32,748 nt of DNA from the NCBI RefSeq assembly GCF_002414005.1, contig NZ_DHYG01000049.1, positions 1 to 32,748 of the forward strand. Reading direction: 5' to 3'. Positions within the stretch are counted from its first letter, which is position 1. Each line of letters begins with the position of its first letter. A program made the position numbers and the translations under genes. The notes beneath the pieces were generated by a model. It searched no databases and was not told the origin of the DNA. It worked only from the letters and a program-made list of their open reading frames with translations. Source of the DNA: Psychrobacter sp. UBA5136 (GTDB lineage Bacteria > Pseudomonadota > Gammaproteobacteria > Pseudomonadales > Moraxellaceae). Below, one piece after another: positions 17,184 through 25,517 of this stretch.

Positions 17184-17870
17184 TTATGACGAGGATAAAC
17201 GATAAAGTCCAGCGACAACTTGGCCAACTTTCGTTTGTTTTAAGCACTCAAAACTCATCATACCTTGCGTAGTCTCTGCTTGAGAGTCGGGATTTTCTTG
17301 CAAACGATTAATCAGCTGATGCAGCTGAGCGGTTAAATCTTTATTCGCTTCTAAATAAATCAGCGTTTCTGTGGTAATGAGTGACTGCTTAAGCAGTGCC
17401 GTTAAGATAGGTTGCCATAAATCTTGCGCATAAGGCGGATCGATAAACACGATATCAAAATGACGCTGAACGGACTGGTCTTGTGTTAAAACCTGCTCAG
17501 CTGTTCCTTGAATAATTTGATAGTTACTGGCATCTAAGTGTAACTGCTCGGCACTTTGGCGCAGCATGTTGACTTGTGCCGGATTTATTTCGATAAAGGT
17601 AGTATGCGCCGCGCCGCGCGATAGGGCTTCAAAACCCAAAACGCCGCTACCAGCGCAGCTATCTAGCACTCGAGCGTCATGAATATCGGCAGTCAACCAA
17701 TTAAACACAGTCTCACGCAGGCGGTCAGGAGTCGGGCGCAAGCCTTCGGCATCGATAAAGCTGACGATACGGCGCTTATACTGACCGCCGATAATACGCA
17801 CATCACCCGCTGCTGCATTTTTCGTATTATGGTTTTTCTTTTGTTCGCGATTTTTTAAAGGTTTTTTCAT
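17184..17870 (-). CDS. rsmD: 16S rRNA (guanine(966)-N2)-methyltransferase
   Basis: Methylates G966 of 16S rRNA in the 30S subunit using S-adenosylmethionine. The cofactor motif is VLDSCAGSGVLGFEALSRGA (68-87) and the catalytic motif DPPY is at 144-147. RIIGGQYKRRIVSF and GLRPTPDRLRETVFNWL (43-59) are the standard N-terminal signatures. The 228 residues include about 20 Lys/Asn-rich extra N-terminal residues. It follows mrdA by 36 bp, so it is probably co-transcribed. The usual ftsY or coaD neighbours are absent. Confidence 0.93.
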   Translation of the reverse strand: MKKPLKNREQKKNHNTKNAAAGDVRIIGGQYKRRIVSFIDAEGLRPTPDRLRETVFNWLTADIHDARVLDSCAGSGVLGFEALSRGAAHTTFIEINPAQVNMLRQSAEQLHLDASNYQIIQGTAEQVLTQDQSVQRHFDIVFIDPPYAQDLWQPILTALLKQSLITTETLIYLEANKDLTAQLHQLINRLQENPDSQAETTQGMMSFECLKQTKVGQVVAGLYRLSSS

Positions 17871-17906
17871 AGTGTTTTTTAGGTATTGCCTTTTATTTGG
17901 CGTATT

Positions 17907-19898
17907 TTATTCAGACGTTGCTGTATTTGTTGCACTCTCAGCCGCCTGTGCCTCGGCTTGTTCTGCGAGCGCTTGCTCTTTATCACGGATGGCATCACGC
18001 ATGGCTTTTTCAAAGGCTTTTTGGCGCTTGATAGCTCTTAACTCATCAGCTGTTGGCGGTAAAATAGGGTCGGTTTTACGCTGTAGCATCCAATAATCAA
18101 ACAAGGCACGACCGATAGGCGCTGCAACGGCACTACCGCCGCCGCCATTTTCGACCAGTACCGCAAGCGCGATTTCCGGCGCTTCAACAGGCGCAAAACC
18201 ATTAAACCAAGCATGATCCCAGTGACGTTTATCGAGGGCCGCTTTATTATAGCTTTTACCTTGGGCAATTGATTTTACCTGCGCTGTCCCTGTTTTACCG
18301 GCGATGCGATAGCGCGAGGTATAAATGCCGCGCCCCGTACCTGCCTTGACCGTTTGCTCCATCGCATCGTGCATACGCGTCCAATCAGACGGCTTGCCGT
18401 TATATTCAATCTTGCCATCAGGCTTGGTGATCACGTTGACCGCCGCTGCGCCATCGCTGCTTTTTAATAAGTGCGGCGTGATGTGATAGCCCTTATTGGC
18501 CGTCATGGCGGTGGCATTGGCAATTTGTAACGGCGTGGCTAAGAAATAACCTTGCCCGATACTGACGGAGATGGTTTCACCCGGCAGCCATTTTTTATCA
18601 TAAGTGTCTTCTTTCCATTTTGGCGATGGCATAACGCCTGGCTTTTCGTTAGGTAAGTCGATGCCAGTTTGTTCACCAAAACCAAAGCGCACCATCCAGT
18701 CGTGAAGGCGCTGAATACCCATTTCATACGCCAATTTATAATAATAGGTATCGACCGACATCATAATGGATTTCTTTAAATCTACCGTTCCGTGGCCACC
18801 GCGTTTCCAGTCTCGAAAACGATGTGAATCGCCAGGCAAACTAAAGTAACCCGGGTCATAAATGGTCGATTCCCAGTTACGTAGGCCATAATGAATTCCG
18901 CCTAAACCCTCAAAAGGTTTGATGGTTGAGCCGGGGGGATAGGTCCCTTGGAGCGCGCGGTTATAAAGCGGCTGATCAACATCATCACGCAGGGCGCCGT
19001 AATCCTTAAAAGAGATGCCAGAGATAAAAGGGTTGGGGTCGTAGCTTGGGTTACTGACGAACGCCAAAACATCACCATTTTTTGGATCAATGGCGACAAT
19101 TGCCCCGCGGCGACCATCAAGCTGCTGCTGGGCGATGGTTTGTAAACCATAATCTAAACTCAGGGTGATATCATTACCGGCGATGGGCGCTTTGGTGTCA
19201 AGTTGGCGAATGATATTGCCGAGGGCGTCGGTTTCTACTGACTGATAACCCGGCTGTCCAAGCAAAATATCTTCATAAAACTCTTCAATACCAATCTTAC
19301 CGATGAGGTCGGTGCCCGCGTAGCGATCTTTATCTATTCGCTTCGATTCTTTGTCGTTAATACGTCCCACATAGCCAATCACGTGCGCAAACAGCTCATC
19401 ATAGGGATAGGAGCGGGTCAATTTGCTCTGAATACTGACGCCGCGGAAAAAAGGTTTACGTTCACTAAACTGCGCCAATTGCGCCTCGGTCAAATCAATC
19501 TTAACGGTCACAGGGTCATTTTTGGTTTTGCTTAAGCGCGCCAAAATGTCAGTGATGTCTTTTTCAGTAAGATCAAAAATAGGCGCGAGCAGGTTTAGCG
19601 TGCGCTCTGGGTCTTCGACTTCATCAGGGCTGAGCATGGCGGTAAACACAGGCTGATTGTCGGCAAGGATAATCCCATTACGATCATAAATATAACCACG
19701 GCTGGGCGGCGCAGAGATGAGCTTGATACGATTGTTATCGGCTTGGGTGGTGTATTTCTCGTGGGCATACACCTGCAGATAACCATAACGCGCAATCAAA
19801 CCTAATAAGCCTACGAACATGATTAGCCCAAGGATAACAATGCGGCTGGTAAAAATACGATTGACCTGTTCGGTATCGGACGCGAGCGGTTTGTTCAT
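17907..19898 (-). CDS. mrdA: Penicillin-binding protein 2, peptidoglycan transpeptidase
   Basis: Class B PBP of the elongasome that cross-links lateral-wall peptidoglycan with RodA. The 663 residues show a short cytoplasmic start and one anchor helix (about 19-37), then the pedestal domain with PPSRGYIYDRNGIILADN (64-81). In the transpeptidase domain the active-site serine is S324 in GSTIKPF, with K327; SVD is at 381-383 and KTG at 535-537. About 50 C-terminal residues are a charged, Ala/Glu-rich probable helix. No rodA/mrdB lies next to it; rsmD follows instead. The ATG lacks a clear Shine-Dalgarno sequence, and an in-frame stop seven bases upstream excludes a longer protein. A 15-bp tandem repeat array begins 36 bp upstream. 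Confidence 0.95.
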   Translation of the reverse strand: MNKPLASDTEQVNRIFTSRIVILGLIMFVGLLGLIARYGYLQVYAHEKYTTQADNNRIKLISAPPSRGYIYDRNGIILADNQPVFTAMLSPDEVEDPERTLNLLAPIFDLTEKDITDILARLSKTKNDPVTVKIDLTEAQLAQFSERKPFFRGVSIQSKLTRSYPYDELFAHVIGYVGRINDKESKRIDKDRYAGTDLIGKIGIEEFYEDILLGQPGYQSVETDALGNIIRQLDTKAPIAGNDITLSLDYGLQTIAQQQLDGRRGAIVAIDPKNGDVLAFVSNPSYDPNPFISGISFKDYGALRDDVDQPLYNRALQGTYPPGSTIKPFEGLGGIHYGLRNWESTIYDPGYFSLPGDSHRFRDWKRGGHGTVDLKKSIMMSVDTYYYKLAYEMGIQRLHDWMVRFGFGEQTGIDLPNEKPGVMPSPKWKEDTYDKKWLPGETISVSIGQGYFLATPLQIANATAMTANKGYHITPHLLKSSDGAAAVNVITKPDGKIEYNGKPSDWTRMHDAMEQTVKAGTGRGIYTSRYRIAGKTGTAQVKSIAQGKSYNKAALDKRHWDHAWFNGFAPVEAPEIALAVLVENGGGGSAVAAPIGRALFDYWMLQRKTDPILPPTADELRAIKRQKAFEKAMRDAIRDKEQALAEQAEAQAAESATNTATSE

Positions 19899-19933
19899 AT
19901 AAGGTCAGTACTCAGACGGTCAGTGAAGCGGTC

Positions 19934-20008
19934 GTTGATAAAATGATCATTGATAAAGTGTTCGTTGTTAAAGTGAGTATTGATAAAGTGTTCAGTGTTT
20001 AATCAGTC
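19934..20008. repeat. 15-bp imperfect tandem repeat upstream of mrdA
   Basis: Five consecutive 15-bp units run from 19934: units 2 and 4 (19949-19963, 19979-19993) are identical, ATTGATAAAGTGTTC; units 1 and 3 differ from these at a few positions; unit 5 is degenerate. A weak further unit may lie at 19919-19933. They have no spacers, so this is not a CRISPR. They sit where the mrdA promoter or leader should be. Confidence 0.85.
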
Positions 20009-20443
20009 AGAGACAGATAAAGCGAAGCGCTTATTTATCAAGGCGCGGTGAGCATAAAGGATAAGCCAAAGTATTTCAATAACATAGCGCGGTGATTTAT
20101 CAATAAAGGGGCAATTAAATTGCCTACAGTCGGCGGCTAGTCATCCGCGTTAGGCAACCATAAATTATAACAGAACAAAAACTGAAGCGCAGTATTTAGG
20201 CGTCTATTTTGCGTGGCTATCTTTACGATTAATGACGGTGTTTTTGGCGCTACTTTTGGTGCCACTTTTGATACTGTTTTCACTTTCCTTTTTGTTGTTG
20301 CGTTAAGCGTTTCTACTAGCAAGATTCTTGTGTTTAAAATTACTAGAGGATAGTAAAGGTTTAGAATGGCGAGTAGGGCGCAAAGCGTGTCATCGCTAGT
20401 CACAACTTACCGTGGCTCGATGTGTGCTAATACATAGCAAGTA

Positions 20444-20452
20444 TGCTAAAAT
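20444..20452 (+). promoter_or_regulatory. Possible extended -10 element before the DUF445 gene
   Basis: TG-c-TAAAAT matches the extended -10 form. It would give a leader of about 170 nt. No -35 is clear and the distance is long, so this is tentative. Confidence 0.3.
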
Positions 20453-20630
20453 CAGGCGATTTATTTTAGCGGTTTAATGAGTTAAACAGTACTGAATGAG
20501 CAGGTCATTCATTTAACAGATAGTTCATTTAAATAGTTATTGAGGATAGAGCGTTTTTGCTAAGCGTTCTTAATCTACTAAGGATATTTGGTTAACAACG
20601 TCAATCATCACCTCAAGGATAATTAGAGTC

Positions 20631-21965
20631 ATGGATGCAAATTCATTGTGGCAGACGATAGCGGCGCATCCCGAGTTTTTTGCTATGCTGACCATTCCAC
20701 CGGTGACTGCATTCGTCACTTGGATACACGTGTGGATGGCGCTCAAGATGCTGTTTTATCCGATTAAGTTTTGGGGCATTCGGATTCCAAACTTTCCGTT
20801 TTTTGGCTTGCCGGGTATCGGCTGGCAAGGTATCGTACCGCGCAAGGCCGGCAAGATATCAGGCGTGATTGTTGATCAGACGCTCTCAAAGCTCGGCTCG
20901 CTCGATGAATTCTTTCAGGCGATGGAACCAGAACAGATGGCGGTATTTATCACCGATACGGTCGATAAAAACCTTGAGAATTTGATTGATGAGATTATGC
21001 TCGACCATTCGCCCGCGCTGTGGGGCAATCTTCCCTATGCAGTAAAGCGCCGGGTGTATGCTCAAGCGCACGAAGAATTGCCGAGTATCATGCAGTCGTT
21101 GGTGACGGATTTGACCTACCATGTCGAAGATTTGGTCGATATGCGTAAGATGATTGTCAATAAAATGGAAAGCGACCGCCGTTTGATGGTCAATATGTTT
21201 TTAAAAGTTGGGCAAAAAGAGATCAATTTTATCTGGCATATCAGTGCTTTGATTGGTCTTATATTCGGTATTATCCAAATGTTTATCTTTTTGCTGGTGC
21301 CGCAGCATTGGACGGTGCCGTTTTTTGCTGCCATTTGGGGCTTTTTGACCAACTGGATTGCGATTTGGATGGTGTTTAACCCTGTTGAGCCGCATTTTAT
21401 CCCGTATGTGAAGTTTTTTGCGCTACAAAGCCGTTTCCCCTTTATTAAGCCGCAGAGGCCGCACATGGCGCAGTACCGCTTCCAAGGCGGCTTTATGAAG
21501 CGCCAAGAGGAAGTGTCTGAGGTTTTTGCTGAGATTGTGGTCAAAGATTTGGTGACGCTAGAAAACATCATGAATGAGATGATGTATGGTGATCGCGCTG
21601 CACAAACGCGCGAGCTGATGAAATCTCACTTGTATAAAGTGTTAGAATCGCCAGTTATTAGCACAACGTTACGTGTCGGGCTGGGTCGCCGCGAGTTTGG
21701 GCAGCTAAAAAATACTATCATCGACAAATCCATCGTTGCGACCATGGTGCCGCTGCGTGATCCTGAGCTTAATGAAAGCCGCGCCAGTAAAATATTTGGA
21801 CTGTTTCGCGACCGTATTCGCGCTTTATCACCCGATGAGTTTCAAAACCTACTGCGCCCCGCTTTTCGTGAGGATGAAATGACCCTCATTATACTTGGCG
21901 GCTTGACAGGGTTTTTGGCAGGGTGGTTACATCTGATTTTGGTGTTTTTTCCTGCCATGCAGTGA
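20631..21965 (+). CDS. DUF445 family inner-membrane protein, function unknown
   Basis: I recognise the DUF445 (YheB-like) architecture but no biochemical role is established. The 444 residues show an N-terminal helix (about 18-43), the motif FGLPGIGWQGIVPRKAGKIS (58-77) and a long soluble helical stretch (about 80-195) rich in Asp/Glu and Lys/Arg. Two close helices follow (about 203-223 and 229-249), then a second soluble part, and a final helix containing ILGGLTGFLAGWLHLILVF near the end. DUF445 proteins commonly place such Gly-rich helices at both ends. The ATG follows a purine-rich AGAG with a weak Shine-Dalgarno sequence. It stands alone, 279 bp before ccmF, with no terminator visible in that gap. 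Confidence 0.85.
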   Translation: MDANSLWQTIAAHPEFFAMLTIPPVTAFVTWIHVWMALKMLFYPIKFWGIRIPNFPFFGLPGIGWQGIVPRKAGKISGVIVDQTLSKLGSLDEFFQAMEPEQMAVFITDTVDKNLENLIDEIMLDHSPALWGNLPYAVKRRVYAQAHEELPSIMQSLVTDLTYHVEDLVDMRKMIVNKMESDRRLMVNMFLKVGQKEINFIWHISALIGLIFGIIQMFIFLLVPQHWTVPFFAAIWGFLTNWIAIWMVFNPVEPHFIPYVKFFALQSRFPFIKPQRPHMAQYRFQGGFMKRQEEVSEVFAEIVVKDLVTLENIMNEMMYGDRAAQTRELMKSHLYKVLESPVISTTLRVGLGRREFGQLKNTIIDKSIVATMVPLRDPELNESRASKIFGLFRDRIRALSPDEFQNLLRPAFREDEMTLIILGGLTGFLAGWLHLILVFFPAMQ

Positions 21966-22244
21966 TAAAGCATCGATATGGTCTTTATACACATCGCATA
22001 CAGAGTGGATACACAAACGTGACAAGTTGACGCTAATGTACCATGCTGTAAGCCTCCTAAGCTGCAATGGCTGGCGAGGTTTATTATCGAAGTTAAGTAT
22101 ATGGAAGTTAACTATATTGTCATAGCAGTACGATAATAGACGAAAATACCTGCAGTAGCGTGTACTGGATACTATCAAATATCCTAAAAACACCACTCCT
22201 TAAAATAAACAATGACCGTATTAAGGTAAACAAGGTTAGACCGT

Positions 22245-24254
22245 ATGTTAATCACAGAATTGGGTTATTTTGCCTTGCTGGCCGCCTTTGTATTGGCGAT
22301 TTTGCAGGTGGTATTACCAACTATTGGTGTTATGAGTGATCACGTTGCTTGGCAGCGTCTTGCACCGAGTTTAGCGTGGGCGCAGTTTGCAGCCATGATT
22401 ACCTCGTTTGGTGCACTGATGGCAGGCTTTTATTTTAATGATTTTAGCTTGGTCTATGTCACTCAGCACTCTAATACCTTGTTGCCTTGGTATTATAAAC
22501 TGTCCGCGACGTGGGGCGGGCACGAAGGCTCGCTGTTGCTATGGATGACCATTATGGCCACTTGGTGTGCGCTGGTCTCCTACTTTAGCCGTGGCTTACC
22601 ATTGACCATGCGCGCGCGAGTGTTAGTGATATTGGCTGGCATACAGACGATGATGCTAGCGATGCTCATCTTTACCTCATCACCATTTGATCGCACGTTG
22701 CCAAACTTACCTGTTGACGGGGCAGATTTAAATCCTCTCTTACAAGATTTTGGTTTGGTTATCCACCCGCCGATGCTATATATGGGCTATGTGGGTATGG
22801 CAGTGCCATTTGCGTTTTGTATGGCGGCACTGTGGGAAGGGCGTTTGGATGCCGTCTGGACCCGTTGGTCGCGTCCATGGGCGCTTGCTGCTTGGGGCTT
22901 CTTGACAGTTGGTATCGCACTTGGCTCTTGGTGGGCCTATTACGAGCTTGGCTGGGGCGGTTGGTGGTTTTGGGACCCAGTAGAAAACGCCTCACTGATG
23001 CCTTGGCTGGCTGGTCTAGCCTTGCTGCATTCTCTAGCGGTCACTGAGAAACGCGGGGTCTTTAAAGCGTGGACCATTATGCTCGCCATCTTTGCCTTTG
23101 CCTTGAGTCTCTTGGGTACCTTCCTTGTGCGCTCAGGTGTCATTACCTCGGTGCATTCGTTTGCCGCCGACCCAACGCGTGGTCTGGTTGTTTTGGCAAT
23201 TCTTGGCGTTGTCGTTGGTGGCGGGCTGTTGATGTTTGCCATCCGCGGTTGGCGCTTGACGGTTGAGAGTCAGTATCAACTGATATCACGGGAATCATTT
23301 TTAGTCATTAATAACGTCATTATCTTAATTGCAACGTTGGTGGTGCTACTCGGTACGCTATATCCTATCATCGCTGATTCCTTTAATTTAGGTCAGGTTT
23401 CTGTTGGCCCTCCGTATTTTAATGCGCTATTTGTACCCTTAACCTGGTTGCTGTTAGTGGCGATGGGGATGGGCTCCAATATCCGCTGGAAGAAAGACAA
23501 GCGCCCTCTGTTGGGCGTCGGTATGGCCGCTGTGGTCAGCAGCTTGGTATTAGCGGCGATTATTGCGTATTTTGTAAGCCCGTCTGCCATGCTGAATATC
23601 GGCGTGACGCTAGCGGTGAGTTTTTGGGTGCTGTTTTGGATGGCGGTCGATTTTAAAGATAAAACCAAAAATGCGCCGAGTTTGTTTGGCGGTTTAGGTC
23701 AATTACGCCTGAGCTACTGGGGTCAGCAGACCGCTCATGTTGGGGTCATCGTGGCTGCTATTGGCGTTGCCTTTACCAGTACTTTGAGTGTTGAGCGCGA
23801 TGTGGCATTGGGTGAAAATGATGTCGTACACGTGCAAGGCTATGATTTTGAAGTAAAAGATTTTCATGAAGTCAGAGGCAGTAACTTTGATGGCATGCAA
23901 GCGCAGGTTGAGGTAACCAAAGACGGTCACGCGGTGGCGACCTTGTATCCTGAGAAACGTACGTATGTGATTAGTATGATGCCAATGACCGAGGCGGCCA
24001 TTGACGCTAGCCTCATGCGTGATGTTTACGTAGCGCTGGGCGAGCCTATCGCTGAAGACAGTAATAAGTGGGCAGTGCGTATTTATGTTAAGCCGCTGAT
24101 TCGCTGGATATGGCTTGGTGCGATTATCATGGCCTTAGGGGGTCTGCTAAGTATGCTTGATAGCCGCTACCGGTTTAAAAAGACCAAGACGTCGGCGCAA
24201 ATGGCAGCCAATAAAACAGGTTTTATCACTGAAGCTGAAATAAGGGAGAAGTAA
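22245..24254 (+). CDS. ccmF: Cytochrome c maturation haem lyase subunit CcmF
   Basis: Polytopic inner-membrane core of the System I holocytochrome c synthetase; it takes haem from CcmE and attaches it to apocytochrome c. The 669 residues carry the Trp-rich WWD domain GWGGWWFWDPVENASLMPWL (236-255) and the early motif WGGHEGSLLLW (90-100). Four histidines match those known as haem ligands in the E. coli protein: H174, H262, H304 and H498. AAGG precedes the ATG by about nine bases. It heads ccmF-ccmG-ccmH-ccmI, with one base between its stop and the next ATG. The upstream genes ccmABCDE, normally contiguous, are not here. Confidence 0.96.
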   Translation: MLITELGYFALLAAFVLAILQVVLPTIGVMSDHVAWQRLAPSLAWAQFAAMITSFGALMAGFYFNDFSLVYVTQHSNTLLPWYYKLSATWGGHEGSLLLWMTIMATWCALVSYFSRGLPLTMRARVLVILAGIQTMMLAMLIFTSSPFDRTLPNLPVDGADLNPLLQDFGLVIHPPMLYMGYVGMAVPFAFCMAALWEGRLDAVWTRWSRPWALAAWGFLTVGIALGSWWAYYELGWGGWWFWDPVENASLMPWLAGLALLHSLAVTEKRGVFKAWTIMLAIFAFALSLLGTFLVRSGVITSVHSFAADPTRGLVVLAILGVVVGGGLLMFAIRGWRLTVESQYQLISRESFLVINNVIILIATLVVLLGTLYPIIADSFNLGQVSVGPPYFNALFVPLTWLLLVAMGMGSNIRWKKDKRPLLGVGMAAVVSSLVLAAIIAYFVSPSAMLNIGVTLAVSFWVLFWMAVDFKDKTKNAPSLFGGLGQLRLSYWGQQTAHVGVIVAAIGVAFTSTLSVERDVALGENDVVHVQGYDFEVKDFHEVRGSNFDGMQAQVEVTKDGHAVATLYPEKRTYVISMMPMTEAAIDASLMRDVYVALGEPIAEDSNKWAVRIYVKPLIRWIWLGAIIMALGGLLSMLDSRYRFKKTKTSAQMAANKTGFITEAEIREK

Positions 24255-24255
24255 C

Positions 24256-24906
24256 ATGAGTCCATCAGGTAATTCTTCCCAAAAGGCGCCTGAGAAAAGA
24301 GGCAATCAAACCATGAAAAAAAGCCAGATAAAGATATGGTTTTTAATCCCGCTGATTGTCTTTGCCGGTTTTGTGGTCATGCTGTATTTTCGTCTGGGGC
24401 AGCCAACGGAAATCGTGACCAACACGGCGCTTGAGCGTCCGGTACCTAAGTTTGAGCTGCCCTTGTTGTCAGATACCAGCCGTATCATGACCAACGACAA
24501 TTTGCCAGATCAGCCGTTTTTAATGAACGTTTGGGGCTCTTGGTGTCCAACTTGTGTCATCGAGCACCCTTTTTTAATGCAGTTAGAGGAGCGCGGCGTC
24601 AATTTGGTTGGGGTGAATTACAAAGATGATATCGGTGACGCTTTAGGATACTTAAACCGCGGCGGCGATCCTTTTTCGATGTCTATTCAGGACTTATCTG
24701 GTCAGTTTGCCTTAGATTTAGGGCTGACCGGTGCCCCTGAAACCTTTGTGGTGGATAGTAAGGGCATTATCCGCCAGCATATTGTTGGTGAGGTTAATGA
24801 GAGCAATTGGCAAAGCCGTATCATGCCGTGTTTGATGGTGCTTAATGAAGCCGATAAGAAAAATGTCAGCCCAGACCCTAGTCAGGTTCAGGAGGTGTGC
24901 AAATGA
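24256..24906 (+). CDS. ccmG: Periplasmic thioredoxin-like protein CcmG/DsbE
   Basis: Membrane-anchored thiol reductase that keeps the haem-binding cysteines of apocytochrome c reduced. A single anchor helix covers about 26-45. The active site is WCPTC (C97, C100), inside NVWGSWCPTCVIEHP, and the cis-proline loop is GAPETF with P161. GGGAG lies eight bases before this ATG. A second in-frame ATG at codon 20 would give the shorter n-region usual for the family and cannot be excluded. Its TGA stop overlaps the ccmH ATG, suggesting coupled translation. Confidence 0.95.
   Translation: MSPSGNSSQKAPEKRGNQTMKKSQIKIWFLIPLIVFAGFVVMLYFRLGQPTEIVTNTALERPVPKFELPLLSDTSRIMTNDNLPDQPFLMNVWGSWCPTCVIEHPFLMQLEERGVNLVGVNYKDDIGDALGYLNRGGDPFSMSIQDLSGQFALDLGLTGAPETFVVDSKGIIRQHIVGEVNESNWQSRIMPCLMVLNEADKKNVSPDPSQVQEVCK
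24890..24895 (+). promoter_or_regulatory. Strong ribosome-binding site that fixes the ccmH start
   Basis: AGGAGG, complete consensus, lies inside the end of ccmG exactly seven bases before the ATG at 24903. It favours that ATG over a GTG two codons earlier. Confidence 0.8.
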
Positions 24907-25517
24907 ATGCCACGCATTTAAAAGACATGCAATTAATAGCTCAGCAGGCAACAAATTTTACGTTAAAGCTAGCAGGTTTGATATTTGCTTGCTTGCTGGG
25001 TTTTATTATCAGCATCGGCGCGCACGCCGCAATTGACGTTTATGACTTTGATTCGGTACAACAAGAAGCCCAGTATCGCGGCCTTATCGAAGAGCTGCGT
25101 TGCCCAAAATGCCAAAACCAGAATTTGGCAGGTTCTGATGCGCCTATTGCCCAAGATTTAAAGCAAAAAACCTATGACATGATTAAAGATGGTCGTAGTG
25201 ATGCCGAGATACGCGCTTATATGCAAGAGCGCTACGGCGACTTTATCACTTATAAGCCGCCAGTACGTCCGTCGACATGGATACTGTGGTTTTTTCCGCC
25301 ATTATTATTGCTTGTGTTGGTGATTGGCTGGTTTTGGCAAAGTAAACGCCGGCAGCGCGTTGCTCGCGGTCAAAGCGGCGTCACCGTAGAGAGTGCGGCG
25401 GCGTTGTCGGCTGCAGAAAAAGCGGAGCTTGATCGTTTGTTATCGCAAAGCAATAAAAACAGCAATAACCGTGATAAAAACGAGCATGACATCACCAGTA
25501 CAGAGGACAAAAAATGA
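24903..25517 (+). CDS. ccmH: Cytochrome c maturation protein CcmH (thiol-redox subunit)
   Basis: Periplasmic, membrane-anchored oxidoreductase that works with CcmG on apocytochrome c cysteines. With the ATG start it has 204 residues: a signal/anchor helix (about 20-42), the diagnostic LRCPKCQNQ with C67 and C70, a three-helix domain (SDAEIRAYMQERYGDFITYKPP) and a second membrane helix (about 125-145). A hydrophilic Asn/Lys-rich tail follows. It is the short CcmH type; the TPR part found fused in E. coli CcmH is here the separate ccmI. It overlaps ccmG and ccmI by ATGA at both ends. Confidence 0.95.
   Translation: MNATHLKDMQLIAQQATNFTLKLAGLIFACLLGFIISIGAHAAIDVYDFDSVQQEAQYRGLIEELRCPKCQNQNLAGSDAPIAQDLKQKTYDMIKDGRSDAEIRAYMQERYGDFITYKPPVRPSTWILWFFPPLLLLVLVIGWFWQSKRRQRVARGQSGVTVESAAALSAAEKAELDRLLSQSNKNSNNRDKNEHDITSTEDKK

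Larger units (their letters stand above)
19899..20630. other. 732-bp non-coding region between mrdA and the DUF445 gene
   Basis: Divergent spacer with several signals: a 15-bp tandem repeat (19934-20008), a composite dyad GATAAA/TTTATC around AAGCGCTT (20016-20039), a 24-codon leucine-rich frame (20232-20306), an extended -10 element (20444-20452) and a bipartite inverted repeat (20481-20517). GATAAA/TTTATC words recur through 19937-20100. No established gene is seen. Confidence 0.55.

Noticed and set aside
19934..20008. Possible CRISPR array
   Set aside because: The units are 15 bp, contiguous and without spacers, so they form a simple tandem repeat. No cas genes are present.
20137..20403. 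88-codon minus-strand frame between mrdA and the DUF445 gene
   Set aside because: It starts with GTG without a good ribosome-binding site, shows no recognisable family, and its KVAPKVAP stretch mirrors low-complexity T-rich DNA on the other strand. Not supportable as a gene.
21116..21571. 151-codon antisense frame inside the DUF445 gene
   Set aside because: Composition is that of an antisense shadow (Ile/Lys/Thr-rich, no domain); the sense frame is a clear family member.
21966..22244. Spacer between the DUF445 gene and ccmF as a site for a small RNA or terminator
   Set aside because: I found no stem with a T-run, no convincing promoter pair and no gene in these 279 bases.
24897..24902. GTG start for ccmH two codons upstream
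   Set aside because: It sits only one base after AGGAGG, whereas the ATG at 24903 is seven bases away and forms an ATGA overlap with ccmG.
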